From: Candidatus Blautia merdavium
GTDB taxonomy: Bacteria; Bacillota; Clostridia; Lachnospirales; Lachnospiraceae
NCBI GenBank assembly: GCA_019119975.1
Contig: DWVZ01000096.1
Location: 1-33,319, forward strand
Length of the DNA: 33,319 bases
Direction of reading: 5' to 3'
Shown: in pieces, positions 20,597 to 29,874 of the stretch
Numbering within the stretch: the stretch's first letter is position 1
Layout: each line of letters begins with the position of its first letter
Made by a program: the position numbers and the translations under genes
Notes under the pieces: generated by a model
Told to the model about the DNA's origin: nothing
Seen by the model: only the letters and a program-made list of their open reading frames with translations
Database searches by the model: none

Positions 20597-21697
20597 ATGG
20601 AAAAACATGAGATTTTAGCTGTCTATGGGACAGATTATAAAGAAATGACAAAAAGGATCCTGCAGGAAGCTGCTCTTGAAGAGAGGATTCCTTCTGCCAG
20701 ATCCAGGATCGGGATCAAACCTAATCTGGTATCCCCCTCCGAAGCCTCCTGGGGTGCGACCACGCATCCGGAGATCGTTGCCGGGATCATTGAATATCTT
20801 CAGGAAAGAGGCTTTCGCAGCCTGGTCATGCTGGAAAGCTCCTGGGTAGGGGACAAGACAGAAGACGCGGTAAAGGTCTGCGGATATGACCGTCTGTCAG
20901 AGAAATACGGAGTAGAATTTCTGGATATGCAGAAGGACCCGGCAGTTGTGCGCAGCTGCGCCGGGATGGAACTGAAACTGTGCAGGCAGGCAGAGGCATT
21001 GGACTTCTTAATCAATGTACCTGTCATGAAAGGGCACTGTCAGACAAAAATCACCTGTGCGCTGAAGAATATGAAAGGGCTGATCCCCAATTCAGAAAAA
21101 CGCCGTTTCCATTCCATGGGACTGCACAAGCCTATTGCCCATTTGGCAGCCGGGATCCGTCAGGACTTTATCGTGGTGGATAACATCTGCGGAGACTGGG
21201 ATTTTGAAGACGGAGGAAATCCTGTGGAAATGGACCGGATCCTGACAGCAGCAGATCCGGTGCTCTGCGACGCTTATGTCTGTCATTTAATGGGCTATGA
21301 GGTTTCCGAGGTACCCTACATCGGCATGGCAGAGGAATTGGGTGTGGGATGCGCGGACTGGAAAAAAGCAGATTATCGGGAGCTGAACGCGCCGGTAAAA
21401 GAAGTGCTCCTTCCCAAAAACAGAAAAGTGGTACAGCTTCAGGATGCAGTAGAAGAAGTGGAGTCCTGCAGCGCCTGCTACGGATATCTGATCCCTGCTC
21501 TGCAGCAGCTGAAAGAGGAAGGGCTCCTTTCCTGCTTTAAGGAAAAGATCTGTATCGGACAGGGATACCGGGGCAAGACCGGACAGCTGGGCATTGGACA
21601 GTGCACTGCCGGATTCCGAAACTCTGTCAAGGGCTGTCCTCCTACAGAAGCCGATATTTATAAGTTCCTGAAGGATTATATAGAAAAAAATACCTGA
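20597..21697 (+). CDS. DUF362 domain protein
   Basis: I start it at the ATG at 20597 (MEKHEILAVYG), preceded by TGGGAGG; the ORF-track extension to 20501 runs into the repeat region. The 366-residue product matches DUF362: RIGIKPNLVSPSEASWGATTHPEIVAGIIEYLQERG, then INVPVMKGHCQTKITCALKNMKGLIP and the LHKPIAHLAAGI and VVDNICGDWDFEDGGNPVEM blocks. Cysteines cluster near the C-terminus (ESCSACYGY, and later QCTAGF and KGCPP), which may bind metal. They are not arranged as the two CX2CX2CX3CP ferredoxin repeats found fused to some DUF362 proteins. Function unknown. It is separated from the glycan locus by that locus's own promoter. Confidence 0.87.
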   Translation: MEKHEILAVYGTDYKEMTKRILQEAALEERIPSARSRIGIKPNLVSPSEASWGATTHPEIVAGIIEYLQERGFRSLVMLESSWVGDKTEDAVKVCGYDRLSEKYGVEFLDMQKDPAVVRSCAGMELKLCRQAEALDFLINVPVMKGHCQTKITCALKNMKGLIPNSEKRRFHSMGLHKPIAHLAAGIRQDFIVVDNICGDWDFEDGGNPVEMDRILTAADPVLCDAYVCHLMGYEVSEVPYIGMAEELGVGCADWKKADYRELNAPVKEVLLPKNRKVVQLQDAVEEVESCSACYGYLIPALQQLKEEGLLSCFKEKICIGQGYRGKTGQLGIGQCTAGFRNSVKGCPPTEADIYKFLKDYIEKNT

Positions 21698-21752
21698 TAT
21701 TACAAAAAAACGACCAAAAGTGCGGGTGAAAAGACCGGAAACAGATAAAGGG

Positions 21753-21780
21753 TTGTATTTAAGTAAAAAATAGGTATAAT
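21753..21780 (+). promoter_or_regulatory. Promoter of the polysaccharide locus
   Basis: TTGTAT (21753-21758), 16-base spacer, TATAAT (21775-21780), predicting a start near 21787. The short leader holds a direct repeat TTGTTAT (21817-21823 and 21828-21834). This is the only clear promoter seen before the eleven-gene series that follows. Confidence 0.6.
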
Positions 21781-21848
21781 GAGATTGAAGCTAATTATGA
21801 AACAGATATGAAGAAATTGTTATCAAGTTGTTATATAGGAGAACTATT

Positions 21849-23051
21849 ATGAAAGTACCATTTTCACCGCCGGACATTACAGAAGAGGAAATCGCAGAAG
21901 TCGCGGATACCTTAAGGAGCGGCTGGATCACAACCGGACCGAAGACAAAGAGGTTCGAGCAGGAGATTGCCGCCTTCTGCCATACGGAGAAAGCAGCGTG
22001 TCTGAATTCTGCCACGGCAAGCCTGGAGCTTAGCCTGCGGATCCTGGGAATCGGTCCGGGAGACGAGGTGATCACTACCGCATATACCTATACGGCAAGC
22101 TGCAGCGTGATCTGCCATGTAGGCGCCACACCGGTGCTGGTAGATACCCTGCCGGATTCCTACGACATGGACCCTCAGAAGGTAAGAGAGGCAGTCAATG
22201 AAAGGACCAAAGCCGTCATCTGCGTGGATCTGGCAGGCATCGTCTATCCATATTACGAAGAGATCTATCAGATCGCGGAAGAAAAAAAGGAACTGTTTTG
22301 TCCGTCAGGCAGGATCCAGGAGGCGCTGGGAAGAATTGCAGTTCTCTCAGACGGCGCCCATTCCTTCGGCGCTTCTTATAAAGGAAAGAAGAGCGGAGAG
22401 ATCGCAGATTTCACCAGTTTTTCCTTCCATGCAGTTAAAAATCTGACCACTGCAGAGGGCGGAGCCGCAGTTTGGAGAGCTATCCCAGGGATTTCTTCAG
22501 AAGAGATCTACAAACAGTTTATGGATCTGTCTCTTCACGGGCAGAATAAGGATGCGCTGGCAAAAACAAAGCTTGGCAACTGGGAATATGACATTGTAGC
22601 GCCTTACTACAAATGCAATATGACAGATATCATGGCTGCCATAGGACTGGTACAGCTGAAAAGATACCCGGAACTTTTGAAACGCAGAAAAGAGCTGATC
22701 GAAACTTATAACAGGGGCTTTCAGGATCTTGGCATCCAGGTGCTGGATCACTATGGGGAAGATCACAGCTCCAGCGGGCATCTGTATCTGATCAGACTTC
22801 CCGGAAGGACCAGACAGGAATGCAATCAGGTGATCACAAAGCTGGCAGAAGCAGACATTGCTTCTAACGTACATTATAAGCCGCTGCCCATGATGACAGC
22901 ATACAAAAATCTGGGATTTGACATTCAGGACTATCCCAACGCTTATCATATGTTTGAAAATGAGATCACTCTGCCGCTTCACACATGTCTGACAGATGAG
23001 CAGGTAGATTACATTATTTCTACATTTAGAAAAATCGTAAAGGAACTGTAA
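21849..23051 (+). CDS. DegT/DnrJ/EryC1/StrS sugar aminotransferase
   Basis: PLP-dependent enzyme that adds an amino group to a nucleotide-linked keto sugar. I start at ATG 21849 (MKVPFSPPDI) behind TAGGAGAA, giving 400 residues. The family pattern is complete: SGWITTGPKTKRFEQEIAAF, LNSATASLELSLRILGIGPGDEV, TTAYTYTAS, SDGAHSFGA, and the Schiff-base Lys197 in SFHAVKNLTTAEGG. The C-terminal LPLHTCLTDEQVDYI is also typical. It resembles the 4-aminotransferases (ArnB/PglE/WbpE type) more than 3-aminotransferases, but this is not certain. As it directly precedes the initiating transferase, its product may be the first sugar of the repeat unit. The dehydratase that would supply its substrate is not in the window. 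Confidence 0.92.
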   Translation: MKVPFSPPDITEEEIAEVADTLRSGWITTGPKTKRFEQEIAAFCHTEKAACLNSATASLELSLRILGIGPGDEVITTAYTYTASCSVICHVGATPVLVDTLPDSYDMDPQKVREAVNERTKAVICVDLAGIVYPYYEEIYQIAEEKKELFCPSGRIQEALGRIAVLSDGAHSFGASYKGKKSGEIADFTSFSFHAVKNLTTAEGGAAVWRAIPGISSEEIYKQFMDLSLHGQNKDALAKTKLGNWEYDIVAPYYKCNMTDIMAAIGLVQLKRYPELLKRRKELIETYNRGFQDLGIQVLDHYGEDHSSSGHLYLIRLPGRTRQECNQVITKLAEADIASNVHYKPLPMMTAYKNLGFDIQDYPNAYHMFENEITLPLHTCLTDEQVDYIISTFRKIVKEL

Positions 23052-23054
23052 GTC

Positions 23055-23753
23055 ATGTTAAAAGATTGGAACAGTCTGCCGACTTGTATGAAAAATAAAG
23101 AAACAGAAAACTATTATAACAAACTGAAACAAAAACGCGTAGCACTTGGTGTTAAGCGTTTTTGTGATGTGATCCTGGCGCTTTGCCTTACGGTTTGTTT
23201 GTCCCCGATTATGCTGGTGCTTGCCGTCTGGATCAAATTAGACAGCCGGGGTCCTGTGTTTTTCCGCCAGGAGCGGGTGACCCAATATGGGAAGATCTAC
23301 CGGATATTTAAGTTCCGCACCATGGTGGCAGACGCAGATAAAAAAGGTCCTCTGGTGACCAGGGGACAGGATTCCAGGATTACCAAAGTGGGCAATAAGC
23401 TGCGCAAATGCAGGCTGGATGAACTGCCGCAGCTTTTCAATGTTCTTGCCGGTGATATGAGCTTTGTGGGCACGAGACCGGAAGTGAAGAAATATGTGGA
23501 CTGCTACTCCGCAGAGATGATGGCAACCCTGCTTTTGCCGGCAGGCATCACTTCCAGGACCAGTATTGTCTACAAAGATGAAGACGAAATTCTGGAAAAA
23601 TACAGCAGCACCACCGATAAGACCACCGATGAGATTTATGTGGAGTATGTGCTGCCGGAAAAAATGAAATACAACCTGCAGTATCTGGAGCAGTTCAGTC
23701 TTCTGGGAGATCTGAAGGTTATGATCGACACGGTGCTGGCAGTGATCCGCTGA
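23055..23753 (+). CDS. Polyprenyl-phosphate sugar-1-phosphate transferase (PglC/WcaJ-type)
   Basis: Monotopic phosphoglycosyl transferase that moves a sugar-1-phosphate from UDP-sugar to undecaprenyl phosphate, the first committed step of the glycan. 232 residues, a PglC-like core without the extra N-terminal transmembrane domain of WcaJ/WbaP. An N-terminal reentrant hydrophobic helix (FCDVILALCLTVCLSPIMLVLAVWIKL, 36-62) is followed by GPVFFRQERVTQYGKIYRIFKFRTM. The catalytic Asp122-Glu123 lie in LDELPQLFNVLAGDMSFVGTRPE. About 30 polar residues before the helix are unusual for a minimal PglC. It lies 3 bases after the aminotransferase, suggesting the two act on the same amino sugar. Confidence 0.92.
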   Translation: MLKDWNSLPTCMKNKETENYYNKLKQKRVALGVKRFCDVILALCLTVCLSPIMLVLAVWIKLDSRGPVFFRQERVTQYGKIYRIFKFRTMVADADKKGPLVTRGQDSRITKVGNKLRKCRLDELPQLFNVLAGDMSFVGTRPEVKKYVDCYSAEMMATLLLPAGITSRTSIVYKDEDEILEKYSSTTDKTTDEIYVEYVLPEKMKYNLQYLEQFSLLGDLKVMIDTVLAVIR

Positions 23754-23815
23754 ATATTTGCAGAGAAAAAACGCAGAACGCAAAAACAGCTGTTTTAAGA
23801 CTATAGGAGAGTACA

Positions 23816-25030
23816 ATGAAGAAAATTGCAGTAATATCCATGGGTGTAAAACTGGATAACGAGAAGGGGTACAGCCGTTTCCGCTATATTGCAGACTTCC
23901 TGACGGATGCAGGATATCAGGTGGATCTGATCACCACCACCTTCCAGCACTGGGAGAAAGCACAGCGGGACATGGCAAAGATCAAAAAAGAAGATTATAA
24001 ATTTCGGCTGAAATTTATTTACGAACCAGGATATAAAAAGAATATAGATCTGCGCAGAGTCAGGAGCCACAGCATTGCGGCAAAAAATCTGGCAGCGCTT
24101 CTGGAAAGGGAAGGAGACTATGACCTGATCTACTGTGAGATCCCGCCCAATGACGTAGCGCTGGCAGCGGCAGAATACGCGAAAAAGAAAGGGATCCCCT
24201 TTGTACCGGATGTCAATGACCTGTGGCCGGAAGCCATGCGGATGGTACTGGACGTTCCGGTAGTCAGTGATCTGTTATTCTATCCCTTAAAGAGAGACGC
24301 GGAAAAGGTCTATTCCCTGGTATCCGGCATCATAGGGACTTCCGATGAATACCGGGACCGCCCTTTAAAAAATCAGAACCTGGATGTGCCGAAAAAGACC
24401 GTCTATGTAGGAAATGAAATCGCGGAATTTGATGCAGGCGTAAAGACCTATGCTCCGGAAATAGAGAAAGAAGAAGGAGAATTCTGGGTTTCTTACGCGG
24501 GGACCATAGGTACCAGCTATGATATCAGGACCATGGTCCTGGCAGGAAAAGAACTTTTAAACAGAGGTCTTGGAAACATCAAGATCAAGATCCTGGGCGG
24601 CGGTCCTCTGAAGGAAGAGCTGGAAACCCTGGCAAAAGAAAAAGCCTGCGCCAATGTAGAATTTGTAGGATATGCGCCCTATCCCAAGATGGCAGCCTAC
24701 CTGGCAAAATCAGACATCCTGGTGAATTCCTTTGTGAAGAAGGCGCCCCAGAGCATTGTCACCAAGATCGGCGATTACCTGGCAGCAGGAAAGCCTATGA
24801 TCAACACCTGCATGAGCCCGGAGTTTAGGGGCAAAGTCGACCAGGACGGATTCGGCATCAACATTTTGCCGGAAGATGTCAACATTCTGGCAGATGCGAT
24901 AGAAACCTTATACCGGGACGAAGCGGGAAGGGAAGAAATGGGAAGAAAAGCCCGCCGGATCGCAGAGGAACAGTTTGACAGACCCCAGTCCTACAAAAAG
25001 ATTATCGATTTAATTGAGGAGCTGACATAA
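23816..25030 (+). CDS. Glycosyltransferase family 4 (WbuB-like)
   Basis: 404-residue GT-B glycosyltransferase, cytoplasmic or membrane-associated, expected to add a sugar to the lipid-linked intermediate. The N-terminal domain has RFRYIADFLTDAGYQVDLITTTFQHWEK and VPDVNDLWPEAM, typical of WbuB-like enzymes. The C-terminal nucleotide-sugar domain shows SYAGTIGTSYDIRTMV, IKILGGGPLKEELE and VEFVGYAPYPKMAAYLAKSDI, followed by the donor-binding region KIGDYLAAGKPMI in place of the common EGxPxxxxE. The acceptor and donor cannot be read from sequence. A 62-base gap with an ATAGGAGAG ribosome site separates it from the transferase gene. Confidence 0.88.
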   Translation: MKKIAVISMGVKLDNEKGYSRFRYIADFLTDAGYQVDLITTTFQHWEKAQRDMAKIKKEDYKFRLKFIYEPGYKKNIDLRRVRSHSIAAKNLAALLEREGDYDLIYCEIPPNDVALAAAEYAKKKGIPFVPDVNDLWPEAMRMVLDVPVVSDLLFYPLKRDAEKVYSLVSGIIGTSDEYRDRPLKNQNLDVPKKTVYVGNEIAEFDAGVKTYAPEIEKEEGEFWVSYAGTIGTSYDIRTMVLAGKELLNRGLGNIKIKILGGGPLKEELETLAKEKACANVEFVGYAPYPKMAAYLAKSDILVNSFVKKAPQSIVTKIGDYLAAGKPMINTCMSPEFRGKVDQDGFGINILPEDVNILADAIETLYRDEAGREEMGRKARRIAEEQFDRPQSYKKIIDLIEELT

Positions 25031-25031
25031 G

Positions 25032-26111
25032 ATGAACAGACCTTTTTTCAGTGTGGTAATGCCTGCCTACCAGGCAGAGAAATATCTGGGGACAGCCATT
25101 GAAAGCATTCGGAGACAAAGCTTTGAAGACTGGGAGCTTTTGATCATTGACGACTGTTCCAGCGATAAAACATTTGAAATCGCCTCAGATTATGAGAAAA
25201 AAGACAGCAGGATCCGTGTGATCCACAGAGAAAAAAACGCAGGCGTCAGCGAAGCGAGAAATCTGGGGATCACCATGGCACAGGGAAAATACCTCTGGTT
25301 CGTGGATGCAGACGACACTGTGGAGGAAACCATTCTTTCCCGGGTGTATGATTCCCTGCAGGAGAATCCGGCGAAATTAGTGGTTTTCGGTCTGGTGGAA
25401 GAATATTATTCCCAGGACGGGAAGCTGGAATATAAAAACACCAGGAAACCGCCCCGCATGCTTCTGAATACAGAAAGAGACGTGAGAAAGCAGATCATCC
25501 TGCTGGAGCAGCAGACCCTGTACGGGTATCCCTGGAATAAAGTGTACGACCTGATCTATATGAAAAATCTGGGTATCCGCTTTGAAGATTATAGGAAAGC
25601 AAAATTTATCGAAGATATTTTATTTAACATCCAATTCTGCATGGACATTGATTCCATGAACCTGTTAAGCGCGGCGCCCTACCACTATGCAAAGAGAGCC
25701 AACGAAAGTCTGACCAACGAGTTTGTACCGGAATATTACCGTCTGCACAGAAGAAGGATCGAGACGCTGTGGAAGCAGCAGAAATACTGGAAAATCGATA
25801 TGCAGAGATCCAGAAAGATCCTGGGAGGACTTTTCTGCCGCTACATCCTGTCTGCCCTGGAAAGAAACTATGACAAACGGGCTGATATTTCTTTTCTGGA
25901 AAGGCGCAGGTTCTGCAGACAGATTTTCGCAGATCCCCTGTTTCTGGAGCTGGTGCCTTACGGCAAAGCAGAGGACAGCCGGATGCTGAAAATCGCGCTG
26001 AAACTGATGCAGACAAAAAATGTAACTTTAAACCTGCTGTTTGCCTTCTGCATTCATCTGGTAAGGAGCAAGCTGCCGGTCATTTATTCAAAAGTCAAAT
26101 CAGGAAGATAG
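25032..26111 (+). CDS. Glycosyltransferase family 2
   Basis: 359-residue GT-A enzyme. The N-terminal catalytic domain is clear: FFSVVMPAYQAEKYLGTAIESIRRQSFEDWELLIIDDCSSD, then NAGVSEARNLGITMAQGKYLWFVDADD, with the metal-binding DAD at 92-94. The C-terminal half, rich in basic and aromatic residues, fits the acceptor-specific region of polysaccharide GT2 enzymes (ALYGYPWNK-like QTLYGYPWNKVYD block). It starts one base after the preceding stop, so the two are translationally coupled. Its sugar specificity is unknown. Confidence 0.92.
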   Translation: MNRPFFSVVMPAYQAEKYLGTAIESIRRQSFEDWELLIIDDCSSDKTFEIASDYEKKDSRIRVIHREKNAGVSEARNLGITMAQGKYLWFVDADDTVEETILSRVYDSLQENPAKLVVFGLVEEYYSQDGKLEYKNTRKPPRMLLNTERDVRKQIILLEQQTLYGYPWNKVYDLIYMKNLGIRFEDYRKAKFIEDILFNIQFCMDIDSMNLLSAAPYHYAKRANESLTNEFVPEYYRLHRRRIETLWKQQKYWKIDMQRSRKILGGLFCRYILSALERNYDKRADISFLERRRFCRQIFADPLFLELVPYGKAEDSRMLKIALKLMQTKNVTLNLLFAFCIHLVRSKLPVIYSKVKSGR

Positions 26112-26134
26112 AAAAAAATAGAGGAAATAACGAG

Positions 26135-27244
26135 ATGAAGAAATACGATTATATCTTAGTTGGAAGCGGATTATTTTCAGGTGTGTTTGCCTATCACGCG
26201 GTCAGACAGGGAAAGAAATGTCTGGTGGTGGAAAAAAGAGATACCATCGGAGGCAATCTGTACTGTGAAGACGTGGAAGGCATCCATGTGCATCAATACG
26301 GAGCCCATATTTTCCACACCAGCAATAAAAAAGTATGGCAGTTTGTCAATTCCCTGGCAGAATTCAACCGTTACACCAATTCCCCGGTGGCAAATTATCA
26401 CGGGGAAATGTATAATATGCCCTTTAACATGAACACCTTCAGTAAAATGTGGAACATCAGCACGCCGAAGGAAGCCATGGAGATCATCGAAAAACAGAGA
26501 GCCAGCATCAAAGGTGAGCCAAAGAACCTGGAAGAGCAGGCGATCAGCCTGGTAGGGGAAGACATCTACAAAAAGCTTATCAAAGGCTACACAGAAAAAC
26601 AGTGGGGAAGAGATTGTAAAGATTTACCGTCTTTTATTATCAAACGTCTTCCTGTAAGATATACCTATGACAACAACTATTTCAACGATCTGTACCAGGG
26701 AATTCCCATCGGAGGCTATAATGTCCTGATCCAGAAGCTTTTTGAAGGCTGCGATCTGGAAACCGGTGTGGATTACAATGAAAACAGAGAAAAATACGAA
26801 GCTCTGGGCGAAAAAATCCTCTATACAGGAACCATTGATTCCTATTACGGCTATTGCTTCGGAAAACTGGAGTACAGAAGCCTCCGGTTTGAGACCGAGA
26901 CGCTGGATGAGGAAAATCATCAGGGAGTGGCTGTTGTCAATTACACAGACAGGGAAACACCCTACACCCGCATCATCGAGCACAAACATTTTGAATTCGG
27001 CACACAGCCCAAAACGGTGATCACCAGAGAATATCCGGCGGACTGGCAGGAGGGTATGGAACCCTATTATCCGGTCAATGATGAGAAAAACCAGAATCTG
27101 TACCAGAAATACAAAGAACTGGCAGACAAGGAAACCCGTGTATTATTCGGCGGAAGACTGGCAGAATACAAATATTATGACATGGACAAAGTCATTGAGT
27201 CCGCCTTCCAGCTGGTAGAGAGGGAACTGCAGTATGAGTTCTGA
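26135..27244 (+). CDS. glf: UDP-galactopyranose mutase
   Basis: FAD-dependent enzyme converting UDP-galactopyranose to UDP-galactofuranose, the donor for galactofuranosyl residues. 369 residues, the standard bacterial length. The FAD-binding loop YILVGSGLFSGVFAYHA (6-22) opens the protein, followed by VVEKRDTIGGNLYCED. The flavin and substrate-site blocks HQYGAHIFHTSNKKVWQFVNSL, YTEKQWGRDCKDLPSFIIKRLPVRYTYDNNYFND and TREYPADWQEGMEPYYPV are all present, as is the C-terminal GRLAEYKYYDMD. It overlaps the next glycosyltransferase gene by 11 bases. Its presence means the locus very probably makes a galactofuranose-containing glycan. Confidence 0.95.
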   Translation: MKKYDYILVGSGLFSGVFAYHAVRQGKKCLVVEKRDTIGGNLYCEDVEGIHVHQYGAHIFHTSNKKVWQFVNSLAEFNRYTNSPVANYHGEMYNMPFNMNTFSKMWNISTPKEAMEIIEKQRASIKGEPKNLEEQAISLVGEDIYKKLIKGYTEKQWGRDCKDLPSFIIKRLPVRYTYDNNYFNDLYQGIPIGGYNVLIQKLFEGCDLETGVDYNENREKYEALGEKILYTGTIDSYYGYCFGKLEYRSLRFETETLDEENHQGVAVVNYTDRETPYTRIIEHKHFEFGTQPKTVITREYPADWQEGMEPYYPVNDEKNQNLYQKYKELADKETRVLFGGRLAEYKYYDMDKVIESAFQLVERELQYEF

Positions 27245-28340
27245 GAAAACACCGATTCCCCGGGTGCTGGTATACGGAATGTCCGACAATCCGGGAGGCA
27301 TTGAAACTTACCTCCTGAATCTGGTGCGGCAGTCCGAAAACTGTCCGGTTGCCTGGGACTTTGTAACAGACTTTCCGGAGATTGCCTATAAAGAGGAATT
27401 AAAAAAATCCGGCTGCAGGATTTTCTACATTCCGGCAAAAAGCAAAGGGCTGCTGAAACAGTGGAGCGCTTTTGCTGCTATTCTCAGAAAACACCCGGAA
27501 TATAAGACCGTCTATTTCAATATCCTGAATGCAGGGGCAGCCTTTACTATGGCAGTACCCTGGATCCTCAGAAGAAAAATCGCCGTGCACAGCCATAATG
27601 GTTCCGCAGACAGCACCAGACTCCACGACCTGTGCAGACCGTTTCTGAACCATATGGCAAAGGCGTTTGCAGCATGTTCAGCCCAGGCAGGAACCTTTAT
27701 GTTCGGCAGGAAGATCATGGAAAAAAAAGAGGTACTTCTTGTGCCCAATGCCATTGATTCTGACAAATACGATTACAACCGCCAGGTGCGCGCTAAGATG
27801 CGCAGACTTCTGGAAGTGGAAGAGAAACTGGTCCTCTGCCATGTGGGAAGGATCGTGTACCAGAAGAATCCAAAGGGGCTGATCGATATTTTCGCATCCT
27901 GTCATCAGCAGGAGAAAAACAGTGTGCTCCTCTGGGCAGGCACCGGTGATATGGAAGAGGAGGCAACAGCGTACGTCAGAGAAAAAGGCTTGGAGGACAG
28001 TGTCCGCTTTCTGGGCGTGCGAAAGGATATTCCTGCTCTGATGCAGGCGGCAGATGCATTTCTTCTGCCTTCCATTTATGAAGGGCTTCCTATCGTAGCA
28101 GTCGAAGCCCAGGCGGCAGGGCTGCCCTGTTTCCTGTCTGACACCATCAGCGAAGAGACAAAGATTATTGACAGTCTGGTGAAATTCCTGCCTCTTCAGG
28201 AACCTGAGACCTGGAGCCGGGAGATCTTAAAGAGCCGGGAAGAGAAAAGGATTTCCAGAAAAAAAGAAATCACAGACGCAGGATATGATTTAAATCATCA
28301 GCAAAGAAACCTGGAGAAATTGCTTCAAAAGATATTGTAA
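27234..28340 (+). CDS. Glycosyltransferase family 4
   Basis: 368-residue GT-B enzyme overlapping glf by 11 bases. The N-terminal acceptor domain shows MSDNPGGIETYLLNLVRQ and VHSHNGSADSTRLHDL. The C-terminal domain has VLCHVGRIVYQKNPKGLIDIF, VLLWAGTGDMEEEATAYVREKGLEDSVRFLGVRKDIPALMQAADAFLLPS and the donor-binding EGLPIVAVEAQAAGLP. This pattern is common in GT4 enzymes of Firmicute capsule loci, often called EpsF-like. The sugar transferred is unknown. The start ATG follows GAGAGGGAA within the end of glf. Confidence 0.92.
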   Translation: MSSEKTPIPRVLVYGMSDNPGGIETYLLNLVRQSENCPVAWDFVTDFPEIAYKEELKKSGCRIFYIPAKSKGLLKQWSAFAAILRKHPEYKTVYFNILNAGAAFTMAVPWILRRKIAVHSHNGSADSTRLHDLCRPFLNHMAKAFAACSAQAGTFMFGRKIMEKKEVLLVPNAIDSDKYDYNRQVRAKMRRLLEVEEKLVLCHVGRIVYQKNPKGLIDIFASCHQQEKNSVLLWAGTGDMEEEATAYVREKGLEDSVRFLGVRKDIPALMQAADAFLLPSIYEGLPIVAVEAQAAGLPCFLSDTISEETKIIDSLVKFLPLQEPETWSREILKSREEKRISRKKEITDAGYDLNHQQRNLEKLLQKIL

Positions 28341-28350
28341 GGAGACTTCC

Positions 28351-29874
28351 ATGAACAGTACGAAAACGATGAAACGATTGTCACAGGCAGAAATTGTATT
28401 TAAATTATGGTTTTACCTTTATGTGATCCTTTCCACCTGCAATCTTACTTATGGCAAAGAGATCATTTCCATCTGTATGTGGCCCATGCTTCTTTTAGGA
28501 GCGGGGCTGGTGCTTTACAGACTGATCCATATCAAAGAATATGTTCGGATGCCCAACCTGTGGATCCTGATCCTGCTTTTTGTAAGCTATCTGTTTTCCA
28601 TGGCTGCCAATCTGCAGTATGAATCCAAGAAAGGTCTGGTGACCATGGTGTTCTGGGTACTGTATTTCGGTATCCTGTATGCCTTCCGGGACAGTGACAG
28701 CCAGGAACGGGTGAGAAAAGAATTTCATCTGATGGCAGCCGTCCACATCCTATATGCGCTGGTCATGACGCTGATCAGTCTGGGGATGATGGCTGTGGGC
28801 TATTCCAGCAGTTATATTGATAAAAGCAACGGAAACTATGAGGTGTGCTCAGGCTTTCACGACGGAAGACTGTGGGGCGCCTTTCAGGATCCCAATCTGG
28901 GTGCCATTGTCTGCTGTACTGCCATAGCTCTCTGTATCTACTTTATGGGAAAGAAAAAAGAAAAGCTGTGGAAAGCCGCTTTTTCCGTATGCATCCTTCT
29001 TTTCCTGTTTTACATAGCTTTTTCCGATTCCAGAAATGGTCTGGTAAGCATCGGCGCAGGTATGGCAGCCTATGCTTTCCTGCGGGGCTATTACAGAGAA
29101 CGCAGATGGAAAAAACAGTGGATCAATCTGGCTGCGGCAGTTTTGGTGGGAGCAATCTGCTTCTTTTTGCCGGAAGGGATAAAATATTCCTATAACTATG
29201 CTGTGGGACAGCAGATCCAGCAGCAGGCAGGGCAGAACCAGAGCAGTGCCAACAAATCCGGAAGCAGTTCTTCATCGGCAAAGAAACCCGGAAGCAGTAC
29301 CAGCAAGTCTTCCGGTACCGGAAAATCCTCTGCAAGCGGGAAAAAGACTACCACCAGTAAGACCCCGGCAGCACCGGTAAAGAGAAATTACAGTCTGGAA
29401 GGCGATATCAGCAACCGCAGATTCGACCTTTGGAAAAGCGCTGTGGAAGTGGGATTGAGCCGTCCTCTGACAGGAACATCTTTTCCGGGGATCGTGCCCT
29501 ACGCAAAAGAAAATCTGCCGGACACTTACATAGTCAATAATGACCACTGGGACTACAGCACCATGGACAATGAAATCCTGAATGTCTTTGTTTCCCAGGG
29601 ATTTCCGGGATTGCTGATCCTGGCAGTGCTGGTGATCGCATTGATCCGGTATGTCTTTGCCAGGATCTGGAAACTGGAAAAAGGAGATTTCGCCGCGGCG
29701 CAGGTGCTGCTGACCTGTATCGTTATGCTGTCGGCAAGCTCCATGTTCCAGGCAACCATGTTTTACCAGAATTCCACAGACGCCAATATGTTCTGGATGT
29801 TTCTGGGATACCTGGTATTCATGCTGAAAGAAATACCCACAAAAAACAGTGAGAAAGTACAGGTTCAAGTATGA
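28351..29874 (+). CDS. O-antigen ligase/polymerase-like membrane protein (Wzy candidate) with Ser/Lys-rich insert
   Basis: 507-residue multi-pass membrane protein of the Wzy/WaaL type, expected to polymerise lipid-linked repeat units outside the membrane. Many hydrophobic helices flank the family-typical motif SDSRNGLVSIGAG (near residues 228-240) and an earlier GAFQDPNLGAIVC. The large external loop near residues 287-345 carries an unusual low-complexity insert rich in Ser, Thr, Lys and Gln (from QQQAGQNQSSANKSG to KTTTSKTPAAPVK), after which NYSLEGDISNRRFDLWKSAVEVGLSRPLTGTSFPG returns to the family consensus. The insert is in frame and has its own repeats (GSSSSSAKKPGSSTSKSSG). It may be a flexible or cell-wall-spanning linker. 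ATGA overlap with the next gene. Confidence 0.87.
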   Translation: MNSTKTMKRLSQAEIVFKLWFYLYVILSTCNLTYGKEIISICMWPMLLLGAGLVLYRLIHIKEYVRMPNLWILILLFVSYLFSMAANLQYESKKGLVTMVFWVLYFGILYAFRDSDSQERVRKEFHLMAAVHILYALVMTLISLGMMAVGYSSSYIDKSNGNYEVCSGFHDGRLWGAFQDPNLGAIVCCTAIALCIYFMGKKKEKLWKAAFSVCILLFLFYIAFSDSRNGLVSIGAGMAAYAFLRGYYRERRWKKQWINLAAAVLVGAICFFLPEGIKYSYNYAVGQQIQQQAGQNQSSANKSGSSSSSAKKPGSSTSKSSGTGKSSASGKKTTTSKTPAAPVKRNYSLEGDISNRRFDLWKSAVEVGLSRPLTGTSFPGIVPYAKENLPDTYIVNNDHWDYSTMDNEILNVFVSQGFPGLLILAVLVIALIRYVFARIWKLEKGDFAAAQVLLTCIVMLSASSMFQATMFYQNSTDANMFWMFLGYLVFMLKEIPTKNSEKVQVQV

